A DNA stretch of 64,000 nucleotides from Cepaea nemoralis. Its lineage: Eukaryota > Mollusca > Gastropoda > Stylommatophora > Helicidae. The translations under genes and the position numbers were made by a program. The notes beneath the pieces were generated by a model, which was not told the origin of the DNA, made no database searches, and saw only the letters and a program-made list of their open reading frames with translations. The DNA is taken from positions 186,001 to 250,000 of the forward strand of contig JACEFZ010015104.1 in assembly GCA_014155875.1 (NCBI GenBank), read 5' to 3'. Below, in pieces: positions 54,601 through 56,840 of the stretch. How positions within the stretch are numbered: position 1 is the first letter of the stretch; every line of letters starts with the position of its first letter.

Positions 54601-56283
54601 AAATCATTTCATTTCACCTCCTTCTAGCTCTAGTAAGTTATTCCATTACATCTCCCTTCAATTCTAGAGACAGATTACATCATTTCATATGATCTCCCTC
54701 TCAACATAGAGAGTGAATATTGAAATATAATGTGTTCTCCTTCTAGCTGTGGGCACAAAGTGAGTCTAAATAATTCACGTTATCTCTCTGAAACTCTAGA
54801 CACAGATTCTAAGCTCTAGATTAGTGAATTTATCACGTTAAATGTGTCATTGATTTGTCTTTGGTCTTAGCTAGATAGTAGTGCCCTCACCTTTTGGTAC
54901 TAATTGTTGATTGGTTGGATGGTTGGTTGGCTGGCTGGTTGGTTGGCTGGCTGGTTGGTTGGTTGGCTCATTGGTTGGTTGGTTGACTTGTTGGTTGGTT
55001 GGTTGGCTGGCTGGTTGGTTAGTTGGTTGGTGGGTTGGTTGTTGGCTGGTTGGTTGGTTAATTTAATTGGCTGGCTGGCTGGTTGTGAACCCTCTGGAAG
55101 AATCAGCTCTAACCCTTAAGTCCCATGTGTTTTGGCAACCAGGTTGTCTGCACCCTGGAGGGGCTTGCATCTATCAGAGTCAGGTTGCTGTAGAGACTGT
55201 TTTCCTGACCTAGCACCAAACTACCATCTCCTCAGGAACTGTATTTCAGGACTCTGCTTCCCCTCCCCAAGCTCAGAATCCAGCAGGTTGGGCAAGACCA
55301 GTTCTGGAACCTCACATCTACAAGAAGTATGTTTGGATGTCACCAGGCCATGGTTCAGCACAGCCCACACTGACTGGCTGGGATTAGATCTGGCTTGGTC
55401 ATGTCTCCTCCAGGATTTGAGGTAGTTCATTGTCCACTGGCTCTGTCCCAATTCTCATACAGAATTGATACTGATATAAGCATAGATTGATTGTGACATT
55501 AACCAGTGACAAAGTATTGATATTTCCTAACTTCTTCTTCTTGCGTTCGTCTGGAATGTTGTTTTAGAAGTAATTATGTTGTGCCTGTTTACAGCAGAGC
55601 TGCAATATTTGAACCTTTCAGCCGACACATCCAACTTCTTCAGGCATTTCCCAGCGGGGTTACCTTCCCGGGGGTTTCTTAGGATGTTTGACTCTCACTA
55701 TTGTGGTGTTATCCCCCATCCCAGCTGGCCCATTTAGAACAGCCGAAGACATCCTGGTCAGCCCTCAAGGGAAGACAGGGGCAGACCTTGGGCATTCCCC
55801 GCCATCCAAGGAGGCTTCTTTAATTGCAGAGCCGACACATAGCACTCTGGTACTGGGCTCATCTAAGGAATAGTCATGTCCTGCACATGGCTGCTTGGCC
55901 TCATTTCCATATATTCAGCCTTTCGTTCATCACAGGCCATTCCTCCGGAGACCAGAATAATGCAGTCTGCAGATGACATCCACACAGTGAGCTTTCGATT
56001 AAGACTTTCCACATATGGATTTGCTATCCAAGCAATATTCCATGTTTCCTAATTGAATTGATACTAATTTAGTTATAGACTTATTGTGATAGCAACTAGT
56101 GACAAAATGTTTGTTTCCTACCCCAGCACCAAGAAACGAGGTGAAGAGAGAAGCCTAGTGAAGAAGATCAACTTTGATCATCTTCTGGAGCACTTCCTGT
56201 CTGTGCAGGCTAAACACAGAGAGTACAAGAAGAAGCAAGTTGCCTACAAGATCTCCACAGTCAAGAACATCAACATGAAATAG
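15426..56283 (+). CDS. VAC14: VAC14 orthologue, full gene span (17 coding exons)
   Basis: Joining 17 exons gives 734 codons plus stop; human VAC14 is 782 aa. VAC14 is the HEAT-repeat scaffold of the PIKfyve-VAC14-FIG4 complex that makes and turns over PI(3,5)P2 on endosomes and lysosomes. The N-terminal two thirds is made of HEAT-type helices and contains the highly conserved blocks [30 protein letters not shown] and LLRERIY. The C-terminal third (about residues 505-690) is the VAC14/FIG4-binding domain with [25 protein letters not shown] and YLRLQLLE. Splice phases agree at all 16 junctions. Compared with vertebrates, the linker between the two halves is shorter and the C-terminus (..KNINMK) lacks their PDZ ligand. 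Confidence 0.95.
16015..16590. mobile_element. mariner-derived fold-back MITE
   Basis: Terminal inverted repeats start GAGGGGAAGTCAATAAG and are nearly identical for about 85 bp (shared ATGGCTGTAGAAAAATAACT). With interruptions the two arms pair for about 190 bp each. TA flanks both ends (16013-16014, 16591-16592). The right arm encodes, in + sense, the mariner transposase C-terminus (..[20 protein letters not shown], NYVEKY). The centre holds the helix-turn-helix segment in the opposite sense plus an internal copy of the end seen at 3249. No catalytic domain. It lies in VAC14 intron 1. Confidence 0.85.
16669..17365 (+). pseudogene. LINE E RNase H and 3' end, broken
   Basis: The RNase H motifs are legible: [19 protein letters not shown] (D), [10 protein letters not shown] (E), [11 protein letters not shown] (D), CPGHGG. 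A frame change near 17035 leads into NEQADRPAG (last D), then the tail [40 protein letters not shown]. The 5' part (endonuclease, RT) is absent, so this is a 5'-truncated LINE insertion in intron 1. It is the best-preserved member of family E; others are at 12995, 40360, 50960, 52430 and 63600. Confidence 0.75.
17391..17502 (-). mobile_element. GAA-tailed CCCGGG SINE, 5'-truncated
   Basis: A TSD of 13 bp, GTCATGTGTGTAT, flanks it (17378-17390 and 17503-17515). It lacks the first ~35 bp of the family (CCCGGGAAGGTTAACCC..) but retains the hairpin and the TTC (GAA) tail. 5' truncation with an exact TSD is the signature of target-primed reverse transcription. Confidence 0.88.
17516..18045. other. 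Intron 1 segment without recognised features
   Basis: AT-rich intronic sequence. Positions 17578-17650 (CCAAATTCAAAACCCTTTGA and GTTTGTTTG) resemble 23553-23608, probably the tail of an unidentified dispersed repeat. Confidence 0.4.
18048..18545 (+). mobile_element. SINE A1 interrupted by a second SINE
   Basis: The two parts, 18048-18179 (tRNA-like head, B-box GTTCGAAAC) and 18429-18545 (body, GAAAGCAATGGCAAACTACT, tail), belong to one SINE A1. They are separated by the younger SINE at 18180-18428. Confidence 0.85.
18180..18428 (+). mobile_element. SINE A2 nested inside SINE A1
   Basis: Full-length copy with head (CTCTCTGGCTGAGGGGTTAC; B-box GCGGTTCGTCCCCC) and a poly(A) tail. An 11-bp TSD, ATGAGTGCCAG, lies at 18169-18179 and 18429-18439. 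It shows subfamily A2 was active after A1. Confidence 0.92.
18560..18700 (-). mobile_element. SINE A fragment, inverted
   Basis: Reverse orientation of the SINE A body (AGTAGTTTGCCATTGCTTTC and CAGTCGACCCCAGCATT). It faces the + strand copy ending at 18545 only ~15 bp away, so the pre-mRNA can form a long hairpin. Confidence 0.75.
19200..20440 (-). pseudogene. LINE F reverse transcriptase 3' part, split by an inverted fragment
   Basis: On the - strand, 20440-20115 encodes RT thumb sequence ([45 protein letters not shown]). 19888-19200 continues with [20 protein letters not shown] and LYGCEM, then decays. Between them, 19889-20110 is a + strand piece of the same family's 3' end ([36 protein letters not shown]). 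Removing that piece rejoins the RT text. Related 3' ends are at 38160, 51195 and 61800. Confidence 0.7.
20815..21070 (-). mobile_element. tRNA-derived SINE, family B
   Basis: The - strand starts GGTCAGCATGGCCGAATGG (A-box-like) with a B-box-like GGTTCAACCCC, then the body GACTTGTGA..AAATTACAAGTACCTCAGAA and the tail CACATGCAAATAATCAGTCC. It is the most diverged of six copies in the window. Confidence 0.7.
21101..21426 (+). repeat. 49-51 bp tandem array of the exon 2 splice acceptor
   Basis: Six extra copies of CATTTGTCTTTCAG plus the first ~27 nt of exon 2 (GATTGTCAAAGAATTGTCTG) precede the true exon. AG acceptors end at 21124, 21175, 21226, 21275, 21326, 21375 and 21426, so the spacing is 51, 51, 49, 51, 49, 51. 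Each copy also carries a GCAAGTAATC, a possible weak donor. Use of the 21375 acceptor would add 17 in-frame residues. Acceptors further upstream shift the frame because of the 49-bp units. Confidence 0.92.
21427..21574 (+). CDS. VAC14: VAC14 exon 2 (residues 34-83)
   Basis: The first G completes Arg34 from exon 1. It then reads [20 protein letters not shown] and ends with the near-invariant [17 protein letters not shown], the first strongly conserved HEAT block. The donor is AAG|GTAATT. The acceptor chosen is the last of seven near-identical ones because only its downstream sequence continues into unique coding sequence. Confidence 0.94.
21800..22690. repeat. 50-bp minisatellite in intron 2
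   Basis: About 16 copies of a 50-bp unit with GTACCTTATTGTCTTGGTTT and CCTCTTCTACCATGGGATAT. Units become diverged at both ends. A related array, with the same left flank, occupies intron 4 at 27510-28215. Confidence 0.92.
22900..23240. repeat. Polypurine tract
   Basis: About 340 bases that are almost entirely A and G on the + strand (AGAAGAAG, GGAGG), ending 70 bp before exon 3. The + strand is not pyrimidine-rich, so it is not a splice tract. Open frames on the - strand (S/L/F-rich) are artefacts. Confidence 0.85.
23308..23475 (+). CDS. VAC14: VAC14 exon 3 (residues 84-139)
   Basis: 56 codons, phase 0 at both ends. Contains [39 protein letters not shown] and [11 protein letters not shown], among the most conserved stretches of the family. 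CAG|GAA acceptor and AAG|GTATTT donor. Confidence 0.97.
23476..24110. other. Intron 3, low-complexity TCT/CTGT-rich
   Basis: Degenerate repeats of CTCTAATGATCTCT and TGTCTCCATCTC with a (CTGT)n near 23890. They look like an old, decayed minisatellite. No gene. Confidence 0.6.
24115..24250 (+). mobile_element. SINE D tail fragment
   Basis: It shares GGAAATGTCTTCGGAAGT, TGATACTGATCACATGACC and AGCTGATTGGTCTA with the SINE D copies at 4612, 49436 and 56840. Confidence 0.5.
24300..24520 (+). pseudogene. LINE zinc-finger 3' end, second copy
   Basis: It aligns with 5000-5245: ATGGTGGAAATTACCATGC, TTGGATTGTAGTTATTATGC, ACAATGTAACAAATTATC. The cysteines of the finger are lost. Confidence 0.55.
24580..24996 (+). 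mobile_element. tRNA-derived SINE, family G, with (TAAAC)n tail
   Basis: A tRNA-like head with a good B-box (CGGGTTCAAGCCCCGG) forming a T-arm stem, a ~300-bp body with GTAGTGAGATCGGACGCCCG and GTGCTACGGAGTTCGTGCAC, and a tail of six CTAAA units. The second copy is 60600-61010 on the - strand. The pentamer tail replaces poly(A). Confidence 0.85.
25066..25128 (+). CDS. VAC14: VAC14 exon 4 (residues 140-160)
   Basis: 21 codons, [20 protein letters not shown] plus K, phase 0 both sides. TTTCAG|TTG acceptor and AAG|GTTGGT donor. Matches the LAADPDPNVKxGxELLDRLLK region of VAC14. Confidence 0.96.
25240..27490. repeat. 57-bp minisatellite, about 39 copies
   Basis: The unit is GCATTGCACAGAGCATCAAC, TATGTAGCTCCAGTGACAAC, CTTCAGGGTCTCTGAAA. 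Variants are 55 bp (GATTGCACAAAG) and 61 bp (ATTC insertion). Because 57 is a multiple of 3, both strands stay open over several units (e.g. - strand [19 protein letters not shown] repeats). These frames have no splice signals and are not genes. Located in intron 4. Confidence 0.95.
27510..28215. repeat. ~50-bp minisatellite in intron 4, related to intron 2 array
   Basis: Unit with GGTCTTGGTTTGTCTTTCCT and CTACCCTGGGATATAGA. The left flank (GGATAATATTCT-AA-TGTATCTTTAAT) is the same as at 21747. A SINE A fragment in reverse (CAGCAGTCAACCCCAGCATT) sits at about 27625-27720. Confidence 0.8.
28216..28990. other. Intron 4 segment without recognised features
   Basis: No gene or named repeat is seen. 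Short open frames here lack family signatures. Confidence 0.4.
28986..29190. repeat. (GAT)n-rich tract
   Basis: Interrupted then pure GATGAT run, the purest part being 29148-29187. Confidence 0.9.
29286..29393 (+). CDS. VAC14: VAC14 exon 5 (residues 161-196)
   Basis: 36 codons: [20 protein letters not shown] then [16 protein letters not shown], phase 0 both sides. TTTCAG|GAC acceptor, TGG|GTAAGT donor. The block matches the conserved LLRERIY...ARQF helix pair. Confidence 0.97.
29627..30888 (-). mobile_element. mariner transposon, inactivated
   Basis: TA duplicates flank inverted ends with CCTTCGATTGGCTGGTAAAA-like repeats. On the - strand the transposase frame runs from the second helix-turn-helix ([16 protein letters not shown]) through [23 protein letters not shown] (first D intact) and [14 protein letters not shown]. 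It continues to [12 protein letters not shown], where the second catalytic D is lost, and [11 protein letters not shown], where the third is E. It ends with the YVKK C-terminus. Frameshifts and a SINE (30236-30379) break it. VAC14 intron 5. Confidence 0.9.
30236..30379 (-). mobile_element. GAA-tailed CCCGGG SINE inside the mariner
   Basis: Exact 12-bp TSD TTTTGACTGTTC at 30224-30235 and 30380-30391. Full length from CCCGGG to the (GAA)n tail on the - strand, with the TCCGG-A(n)-CCGGA hairpin. Confidence 0.93.
31125..31234 (+). CDS. VAC14: VAC14 exon 6 (residues 197-232, phase 2 end)
   Basis: [36 protein letters not shown], then AT of Met233. The donor is AAAAT|GTAGGT. Splicing before the visible TAG is required, because the next exon restores ATG TGT. 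TTTCAG|ATT acceptor. Confidence 0.96.
31240..31735. repeat. 42-bp minisatellite in intron 6, interrupted by a SINE
   Basis: Unit with TGTCACAGTGTTTTTGTTTG and TAGGTTTGTATAAGGTTGTT, about eight copies. It starts five bases after the exon 6 donor and is split by the SINE at 31405-31559. Confidence 0.88.
31405..31559 (-). mobile_element. GAA-tailed CCCGGG SINE inside the minisatellite
   Basis: Exact 11-bp TSD GTCACTGGTTT (31394-31404 and 31560-31570). Full length, with nine CTT (GAA) units in the tail. It inserted into an existing repeat unit. Confidence 0.93.
31975..32070. repeat. TTTTC-rich polypyrimidine tract
   Basis: About 90 bases of TTTTCTTTCC on the + strand, just before a SINE. Confidence 0.8.
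32086..32320 (+). mobile_element. tRNA-derived SINE (single copy seen here)
   Basis: Clear A-box-like GTGGTAAAGTGGTTAAGCC and B-box GGTTCAATTCC in the first 70 bp, then a body with ATCACCGGAGCTATGGAGTT. It ends near AAACGCTTTAAACC. No second copy in the window. Confidence 0.6.
32425..32531 (+). CDS. VAC14: VAC14 exon 7 (residues 233-268)
   Basis: The first G finishes Met233, then [20 protein letters not shown] and [15 protein letters not shown] follow, ending with one base of Asp269. GCAG|GTG acceptor and CAG|GTAGGT donor. Conserved VxFxxMANILxIH block. Confidence 0.96.
32615..33155 (+). mobile_element. SINE A1 interrupted by SINE B
   Basis: Head at 32615-32724 (decayed tRNA-like part, GCGTTGGTTTGCATAGAATG) and body at 33042-33155 (CAGAAAGCAATGGCAAACTA, GGGTTGACTGCAATGTCCTG) flank an inserted SINE B. 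Confidence 0.85.
32725..33026 (-). mobile_element. SINE B nested in SINE A1
   Basis: Exact 15-bp TSD TGCATAGAATGGTAT at 32710-32724 and 33027-33041. On the - strand, head TGGCCGAATGGGTAAG and B-box GGTTCTACCCC, A-rich tail at the left end. Confidence 0.94.
33235..34430. repeat. 58-bp minisatellite in intron 7, about 20 copies
   Basis: Unit TGTCCTGTCTTGTTAGCTGG, CTTCTGCCTCATCTTTCAGC, AGTCATGCTTTCCATGAG. Copies are over 90% alike. Each contains TGCCTCATCTTTCAG, a reasonable splice acceptor. Confidence 0.95.
34657..35630 (+). mobile_element. mariner transposon, second copy, inactivated
   Basis: TA on both sides (34655-34656, 35631-35632) and inverted ends related to those at 29627. The frame has [31 protein letters not shown] (first catalytic D replaced by G), [17 protein letters not shown], a disrupted second motif ([15 protein letters not shown]), then [13 protein letters not shown] with the third D intact, and NYVEE. 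The N-terminal DNA-binding half is largely missing. VAC14 intron 7. Confidence 0.9.
35838..35976 (+). CDS. VAC14: VAC14 exon 8 (residues 269-314)
   Basis: AT completes Asp269, then [40 protein letters not shown] and DDSHK, ending with AA of Lys315. CACAG|ATG acceptor. The donor AAAAA|GTTAGT is weaker than the others but is fixed by the phase of exon 9. Confidence 0.95.
36430..36690 (-). mobile_element. SINE family C, second copy
   Basis: - strand head TGGCTAAGTGGCTAGAATGC and B-box-like GACCCAGGTTGGAATT, body GGCTCAAGACATCC and A-tail (T-run) at 36440-36460. A G-homopolymer of 15 (36494-36508) has grown inside it. Confidence 0.65.
36690..37330. repeat. Decayed ~35-40 bp tandem repeat in intron 8
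   Basis: Many imperfect copies of TTGACAGATTGAAG..GAATTAATTTGTTCACA. It precedes the perfect 36-bp array and may be an older relative of it. Confidence 0.6.
37340..37967. repeat. 36-bp minisatellite, 17 almost identical copies
   Basis: Unit GTACTGACAGTTTCACAGAC, TGACTTAATGATTGAG. Only a G/C variation (AATGATTG/AATCATTG) separates units. It is 12 codons long and open on both strands, giving 144- to 203-residue frames that are not genes. The array ends 20 bp before exon 9. Confidence 0.96.
37987..38139 (+). CDS. VAC14: VAC14 exon 9 (residues 315-365, variable linker)
   Basis: G completes Lys315, then [20 protein letters not shown] and [16 protein letters not shown] follow, ending SSNSG plus AG of Ser366. 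The first helix is conserved. The Ser/Thr/Pro-rich remainder is the disordered linker, which is longer in vertebrates. CTCCAG|GGT acceptor, AAG|GTAAGT donor. Confidence 0.93.
38160..38420 (+). mobile_element. LINE F 3' end with (GAT)n tail
   Basis: It matches 19889-20110: GGCAAAATTGAGGGGTAAAG, GGCCATGTGGCATGGTCGAG, GAGCTGATCCACGACTCTGG. It ends in about a dozen ATG/GAT units, the usual tail of this family. Confidence 0.75.
38465..39035 (+). pseudogene. LINE C-terminal region remnant
   Basis: The frame 38690-39035 reads [39 protein letters not shown] and ends [10 protein letters not shown]. That is the region after the RT in lophotrochozoan LINEs, where a CxxC..H zinc finger normally precedes the SHLRTH-like end; here the cysteines are lost. 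The preceding 38465-38690 is a different fragment in the reverse sense. Confidence 0.65.
39347..39643 (-). mobile_element. SINE B with 16-bp TSD
   Basis: TSD CTACATTTAGAGTTAT at 39331-39346 and 39644-39659. - strand head CACGGCCGAATGGATAAG, B-box GGTTCAACCCC, body AAATTACAAGTACCTCTGAA and ending GCGAGCCAGTGCAACAAC. Confidence 0.95.
39999..40313 (+). pseudogene. 3' end of the I-group LINE, decayed copy
   Basis: It aligns with 11405-11745 of the intact element (AGATTTATAAAAAGCA, GGAAATCAGAGCATCCAGGC, GGTAAAATGACAGCTAAA, AACAAGCTGAAGTTGACTGC). Deletions and stops disrupt the RNase H C-terminus. 5'-truncated insertion in intron 9. Confidence 0.85.
40360..40570 (-). pseudogene. LINE E tail fragment
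   Basis: The - strand has the tail pattern of the element at 16669 (CTGGCCGACACACAGGACTC, CCAGAATGAGACTGCTACAG, GGAGCACATGTAGGAATGTC). Confidence 0.6.
40610..40850 (+). mobile_element. SINE A1 copy
   Basis: Head with GTTCGGAACATAACTGTGGG, then TTCAGAAAGCAATGGCAAAC, GGGTTGACTGCTACGTCCTG, and ends ATGCAACTAACTAAC with no long A-run. Confidence 0.85.
40935..41174 (+). mobile_element. SINE A3 copy
   Basis: Nearly the same as 4187-4411: CTGTATATTCTCGTGAGTAA, GGTAGTGGTTCTCGCCG, CTCAGAAAGCAATGGCAAAC, CTGCAACGTCCTGTAAGG and a 22-base A-run. It ends 85 bp before exon 10. Confidence 0.88.
41258..41384 (+). CDS. VAC14: VAC14 exon 10 (residues 366-408)
   Basis: T completes Ser366, then [40 protein letters not shown] and NK follow. 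Phase 0 end. CCCCAG|TGC acceptor, AAG|GTGAGT donor. Corresponds to the VAC14 helix region ending in WLYHLYIKTP of the human protein. Confidence 0.96.
41480..41760 (-). mobile_element. SINE B copy
   Basis: - strand GGTCAGCATGATTGAATGGA head, B-box GGTTCAACCCC, body GCTAATCCACACGCAAACTT, end CTTGAGTTCAAAGTGAGTGA. Confidence 0.85.
41763..42363. repeat. 74-bp minisatellite in intron 10, about 8 copies
   Basis: Unit TGATGATGATAACGGGACAA, TGAAGTGACATGGTCAGACA, ACTTCAACACTAGTCTTTGC, ACTGACTAAAGTAA. Very homogeneous; one variant (GGCACAATGGAG) recurs twice, which suggests block duplication. Confidence 0.95.
42459..42524 (+). CDS. VAC14: VAC14 exon 11 (residues 409-430)
   Basis: 22 codons [22 protein letters not shown], phase 0 both sides. 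GGCAG|ACG acceptor, GAT|GTGAGT donor. Matches the LxxxLLQTLSDxSDE segment. Confidence 0.95.
42597..42905. repeat. 55-bp minisatellite in intron 11
   Basis: About 5.5 copies of CATCCATTATGTAGATAAAT, TATAGATCACATTACACTTG, GTCACCATTACACAT. It fills most of the 465-bp intron. Confidence 0.94.
42990..43213 (+). CDS. VAC14: VAC14 exon 12 (residues 431-504)
   Basis: Begins [20 protein letters not shown], passes through a variable Gly/Ser/Ala-rich stretch ([20 protein letters not shown]) and ends [30 protein letters not shown] plus AG of Arg505. The NxYFxKxMxxL...LLExRGxFIIR block opens the FIG4/PIKfyve-binding C-terminal domain. CACAG|GTG acceptor, AG|GTACTT donor. Confidence 0.95.
43214..43620. 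other. Intron 12 segment without recognised features
   Basis: There is no identified repeat or gene. A short open frame 43352-43546 has no family signature. Confidence 0.35.
43625..43810. repeat. ~75-bp tandem repeat, 2.5 copies
   Basis: Units share TGTACTGCCA-TCTTCTTATAG and CATGTCTGTCC-CAGCCTTCT. A related single unit is at 36040-36115 in intron 8. A separate 42-bp duplication (ATTCC-TCACCTGAGTTAAGT) is at 43925-44003. Confidence 0.75.
44199..44353 (+). mobile_element. GAA-tailed SINE, diverged copy
   Basis: TSD AGATCAC(T/C)CATC at 44187-44198 and 44354-44365 with one mismatch. Body GGTTAGCCCGGTCAACAAAT, CCCAGCTCTGCTGTAAACAG, ending GAAGAAGAAG. The hairpin region is mutated. Confidence 0.85.
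44640..44880 (-). mobile_element. SINE B copy, degraded head
   Basis: Reverse match to the family over TTTTAGTCCAACTGACCGGC, GATTTACATCCCCAAGTCAG and AGTGTCCCTCGCCACCAGGC. Part of the tRNA-like head is deleted. It ends 50 bp before exon 13. Confidence 0.8.
44929..45103 (+). CDS. VAC14: VAC14 exon 13 (residues 505-563)
   Basis: G completes Arg505, then [58 protein letters not shown]. Phase 0 end. TTCAG|GCA acceptor, GAG|GTTTGT donor. [15 protein letters not shown] is a hallmark of the family. Confidence 0.97.
45120..45250. repeat. (ATC)n tracts
   Basis: Two short runs of ATCATC (45128-45160 and 45230-45243). The sequence between 45245 and 45370 weakly resembles the LINE E tail in reverse. 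Confidence 0.7.
45480..48235. repeat. 35-bp minisatellite in intron 13, about 77 copies
   Basis: Unit GATGTTTTGATGTAGATGGA, TGGGATGTGAACATG, with two alternating forms (TAGATGGATGGG and TAGCTCAGTGGG or TAGCTCAAAGGG) plus an AACTTGTTGGATG variant. Larger blocks recur, so the array grew by multi-unit duplication. 105 bp (three units) is a multiple of 3, which gives long H/P/S/T-rich open frames on the - strand; these are not genes. Confidence 0.97.
48507..48625 (+). CDS. VAC14: VAC14 exon 14 (residues 564-602)
   Basis: [39 protein letters not shown], then TT of Phe603. TTACAG|GAT acceptor. The donor ATTTT|GTATCC is poor at positions +4 to +6, but phase and homology (LFCCLY, LTQNY-xAYxLxQ-F) fix it. 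Confidence 0.95.
48660..48830. repeat. ~60-bp tandem repeat, three copies
   Basis: Copies of AGGAGATTGACCAGGTTAAT, TTCTTATGTGGAGAATTG at about 48678, 48729 and 48781. Confidence 0.75.
49040..49410. repeat. 30-bp minisatellite in intron 14
   Basis: About 12 copies of GTTTGTTTTAGGTGGACATT, GAAAGTTGGG, with 26-bp variants lacking AAAG. Confidence 0.9.
49436..49590 (-). mobile_element. SINE D copy (tail part)
   Basis: - strand CTATGTCTTGGGAAGTCAAG, GCTGATCACATCAATCACCG, TTGGTCTATGCAATTACGAG, as at 4612 and 56840. Confidence 0.6.
49591..49852 (+). mobile_element. SINE B copy, + strand
   Basis: Head GTCAGCATGGCTGAATGGAT, B-box GCGGGTTCAAG, body GTAAATTACAAGTACCTCAG, end ACTACGCTTGAGTTCAAAG. Directly abuts the SINE D fragment. 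Confidence 0.88.
49853..50165. repeat. 73-74 bp minisatellite in intron 14, four copies
   Basis: Unit GTCAAAATGATGAGTCAGAT, AAGTTGATGTAAGTCAGCAT, TTCACAGTTGAGTTGACTGT, TTTATTTTGTTTAG. Each ends with a T-rich TTTAG. Confidence 0.94.
50362..50441 (+). CDS. VAC14: VAC14 exon 15 (residues 603-629)
   Basis: T completes Phe603, then [20 protein letters not shown] and ESPIFA, plus T of Tyr630. GACGCAG|TGG acceptor, CAT|GTGAGT donor. [26 protein letters not shown] is the most conserved part of the C-terminal domain. Confidence 0.97.
50738..50930 (+). mobile_element. Old dispersed repeat, uninterrupted copy
   Basis: Matches 7226-7320 plus 7570-7620 (GGTGTGTCACAGTT, GTTAATATGGTAGCAGACAT, GGATACAGGAAGTCGCTTA). 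It has a short (TA)n at 50852-50868. Confidence 0.6.
50960..51200 (+). pseudogene. LINE E tail
   Basis: The frame 50963-51145 has [20 protein letters not shown] and [11 protein letters not shown], equivalent to the tail after RNase H in the copy at 16669. It ends with CCTGAGTGCA-GTGCTG. Confidence 0.6.
51195..51360 (+). mobile_element. LINE F 3' end
   Basis: GGGATGGCAAAGAGATGAGT, CACGGCATAATTGGGACCTG, CAGGATTCTGGTGG and the ATGATGAAGATGATC tail, as at 38160. Confidence 0.65.
51540..51632. repeat. (TC)n microsatellite
   Basis: About 45 uninterrupted CT units. The S/L and E/R open frames over it are artefacts. Confidence 0.97.
51845..52275. repeat. 53-bp minisatellite in intron 15, about 8 copies
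   Basis: Unit CATCTTTCTTGTCATTCTAT, TCTCACATTTGTTCACTGTA, TGTCCAGTACCAG. Copies change from CACTGTATG to CACTTTATG in the 3' half. All three + frames stay open over it, so the 155-188 residue frames are not genes. Confidence 0.95.
52430..52695 (-). pseudogene. LINE E tail in reverse
   Basis: - strand reads [72 protein letters not shown] in one open frame, a clean version of the 17100-17365 sequence. Confidence 0.8.
52799..52958 (+). CDS. VAC14: VAC14 exon 16 (residues 630-682)
   Basis: AC completes Tyr630, then [52 protein letters not shown], plus GA of Asp683. TTTCAG|ACT acceptor, GA|GTAAGT donor. YLRLQLL..LIKxLYGLLMxLPQSxAFxLLxxRL matches the family closely. Confidence 0.97.
52955..54300. 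repeat. 40-bp array containing exon 16 donor-like sequence
   Basis: Unit AGTTCTAGACACAGTAAGTC, ACTTCATGTGATCTCCCTCT, about 30 copies, decaying to 54800. CTAGACACAG-TAAGT is nearly the exon 16/intron boundary itself (CTAGACACAGA|GTAAGT), so most units carry a donor-like A|GTAAGT. Confidence 0.93.
53551..53569 (+). other. Exact Tn5 mosaic end (likely adapter artefact)
   Basis: AGATGTGTATAAGAGACAG is identical to the 19-bp Tn5 hyperactive mosaic end used in tagmentation libraries. It interrupts one unit of the 40-bp array. A natural 19-of-19 match is very unlikely. It probably marks a chimeric read or untrimmed adapter at a hard-to-assemble repeat. Confidence 0.93.
54905..55085. repeat. (TTGG)n / GGCTGGCTGGTT tract
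   Basis: About 180 bases of TTGGTTGGCTGG variants. The W/L/G-rich open frame is an artefact. Positions 55086-55525 hold nothing recognised; two overlapping open frames (55132-55425 + and 55221-55451 -) have no known signature. Confidence 0.9.
55530..56045 (-). mobile_element. Composite dispersed repeat with CCCGGG SINE end, second copy
   Basis: Reverse match to about 12045-12564. The GAA-tailed SINE part is 55530-55675 (TGTTTACAGCAGAGCTGCAA; TTACCTTCCCGGG). The remainder continues through GGTTTCTTAGGATGTTTGAC and GCCATCCAAGGAGGCTTCTT to the 104-bp unit (ATTTGCTATCCAAGCAATAT). It ends 80 bp before exon 17. Confidence 0.75.
56127..56283 (+). CDS. VAC14: VAC14 exon 17, C-terminus and stop (residues 683-734)
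   Basis: C completes Asp683, then [51 protein letters not shown] and TAG. CCCCAG|CAC acceptor. The [15 protein letters not shown] helix matches the conserved YAELLQHFEKVQxKH end. The last ~15 residues are basic and lack the hydrophobic PDZ-type end of vertebrate VAC14. Confidence 0.95.
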
Positions 56284-56840
56284 TCCCCGGTGCCTGAAGT
56301 ATTCAGAGTTAGTTCACCTTGGCTCGTGCAATAGGTCATGATTATATTCAAGGGGAGGGAAGCAGCATGTTTGTGTGTAAGCGATGAGAGTTGTTTCAGC
56401 TGGCGATCAGTGCTTTTATCCTCAAAATCAAAAATTGGAGAGCATTTAAAACAAACATGGGAGGAAGGTAGAATGACCACATCTAGGACTTATATAAAAC
56501 AGAACAGGATCATTCCTGTTCACTTGGCCGGTCATTATGCCGAGAAACTTATCAGAGAGACTATACTTAATTGTTTAGTACCTTTTACATGTTTTACGGT
56601 GTACTGGGCATCTAATTGTTATGTGACCCAAAGCGGTTTCTTGCTATAGGTATGTCATGTGATAACGACCTCACATTCTGTAGGCCTGAGAGCAGGAGGA
56701 ATAGGTGGTCAGTCTTTCCTTCATTTTGACAAGTGACGAGCAGGTGCCGGACAGTGTCCCACCATGCTGATGACATTACTGGGTGAGTTGACTATCATCT
56801 TCACTAGACAGGGCATATGGGGCAGTAATTAAATGACCCT
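56284..56840 (+). other. VAC14: VAC14 3' UTR, end not defined
   Basis: The sequence after the stop has no tandem repeats for 550 bp, consistent with a 3' UTR. The first poly(A)-signal-like hexamer I notice is ATTAAA at 56828-56833. Transcript data would be needed to place the true end. Confidence 0.45.

Noticed and set aside
54904..55119. W/L/G-rich frame resembling a membrane protein
   Set aside because: It is the translation of a (TTGG)n tract.
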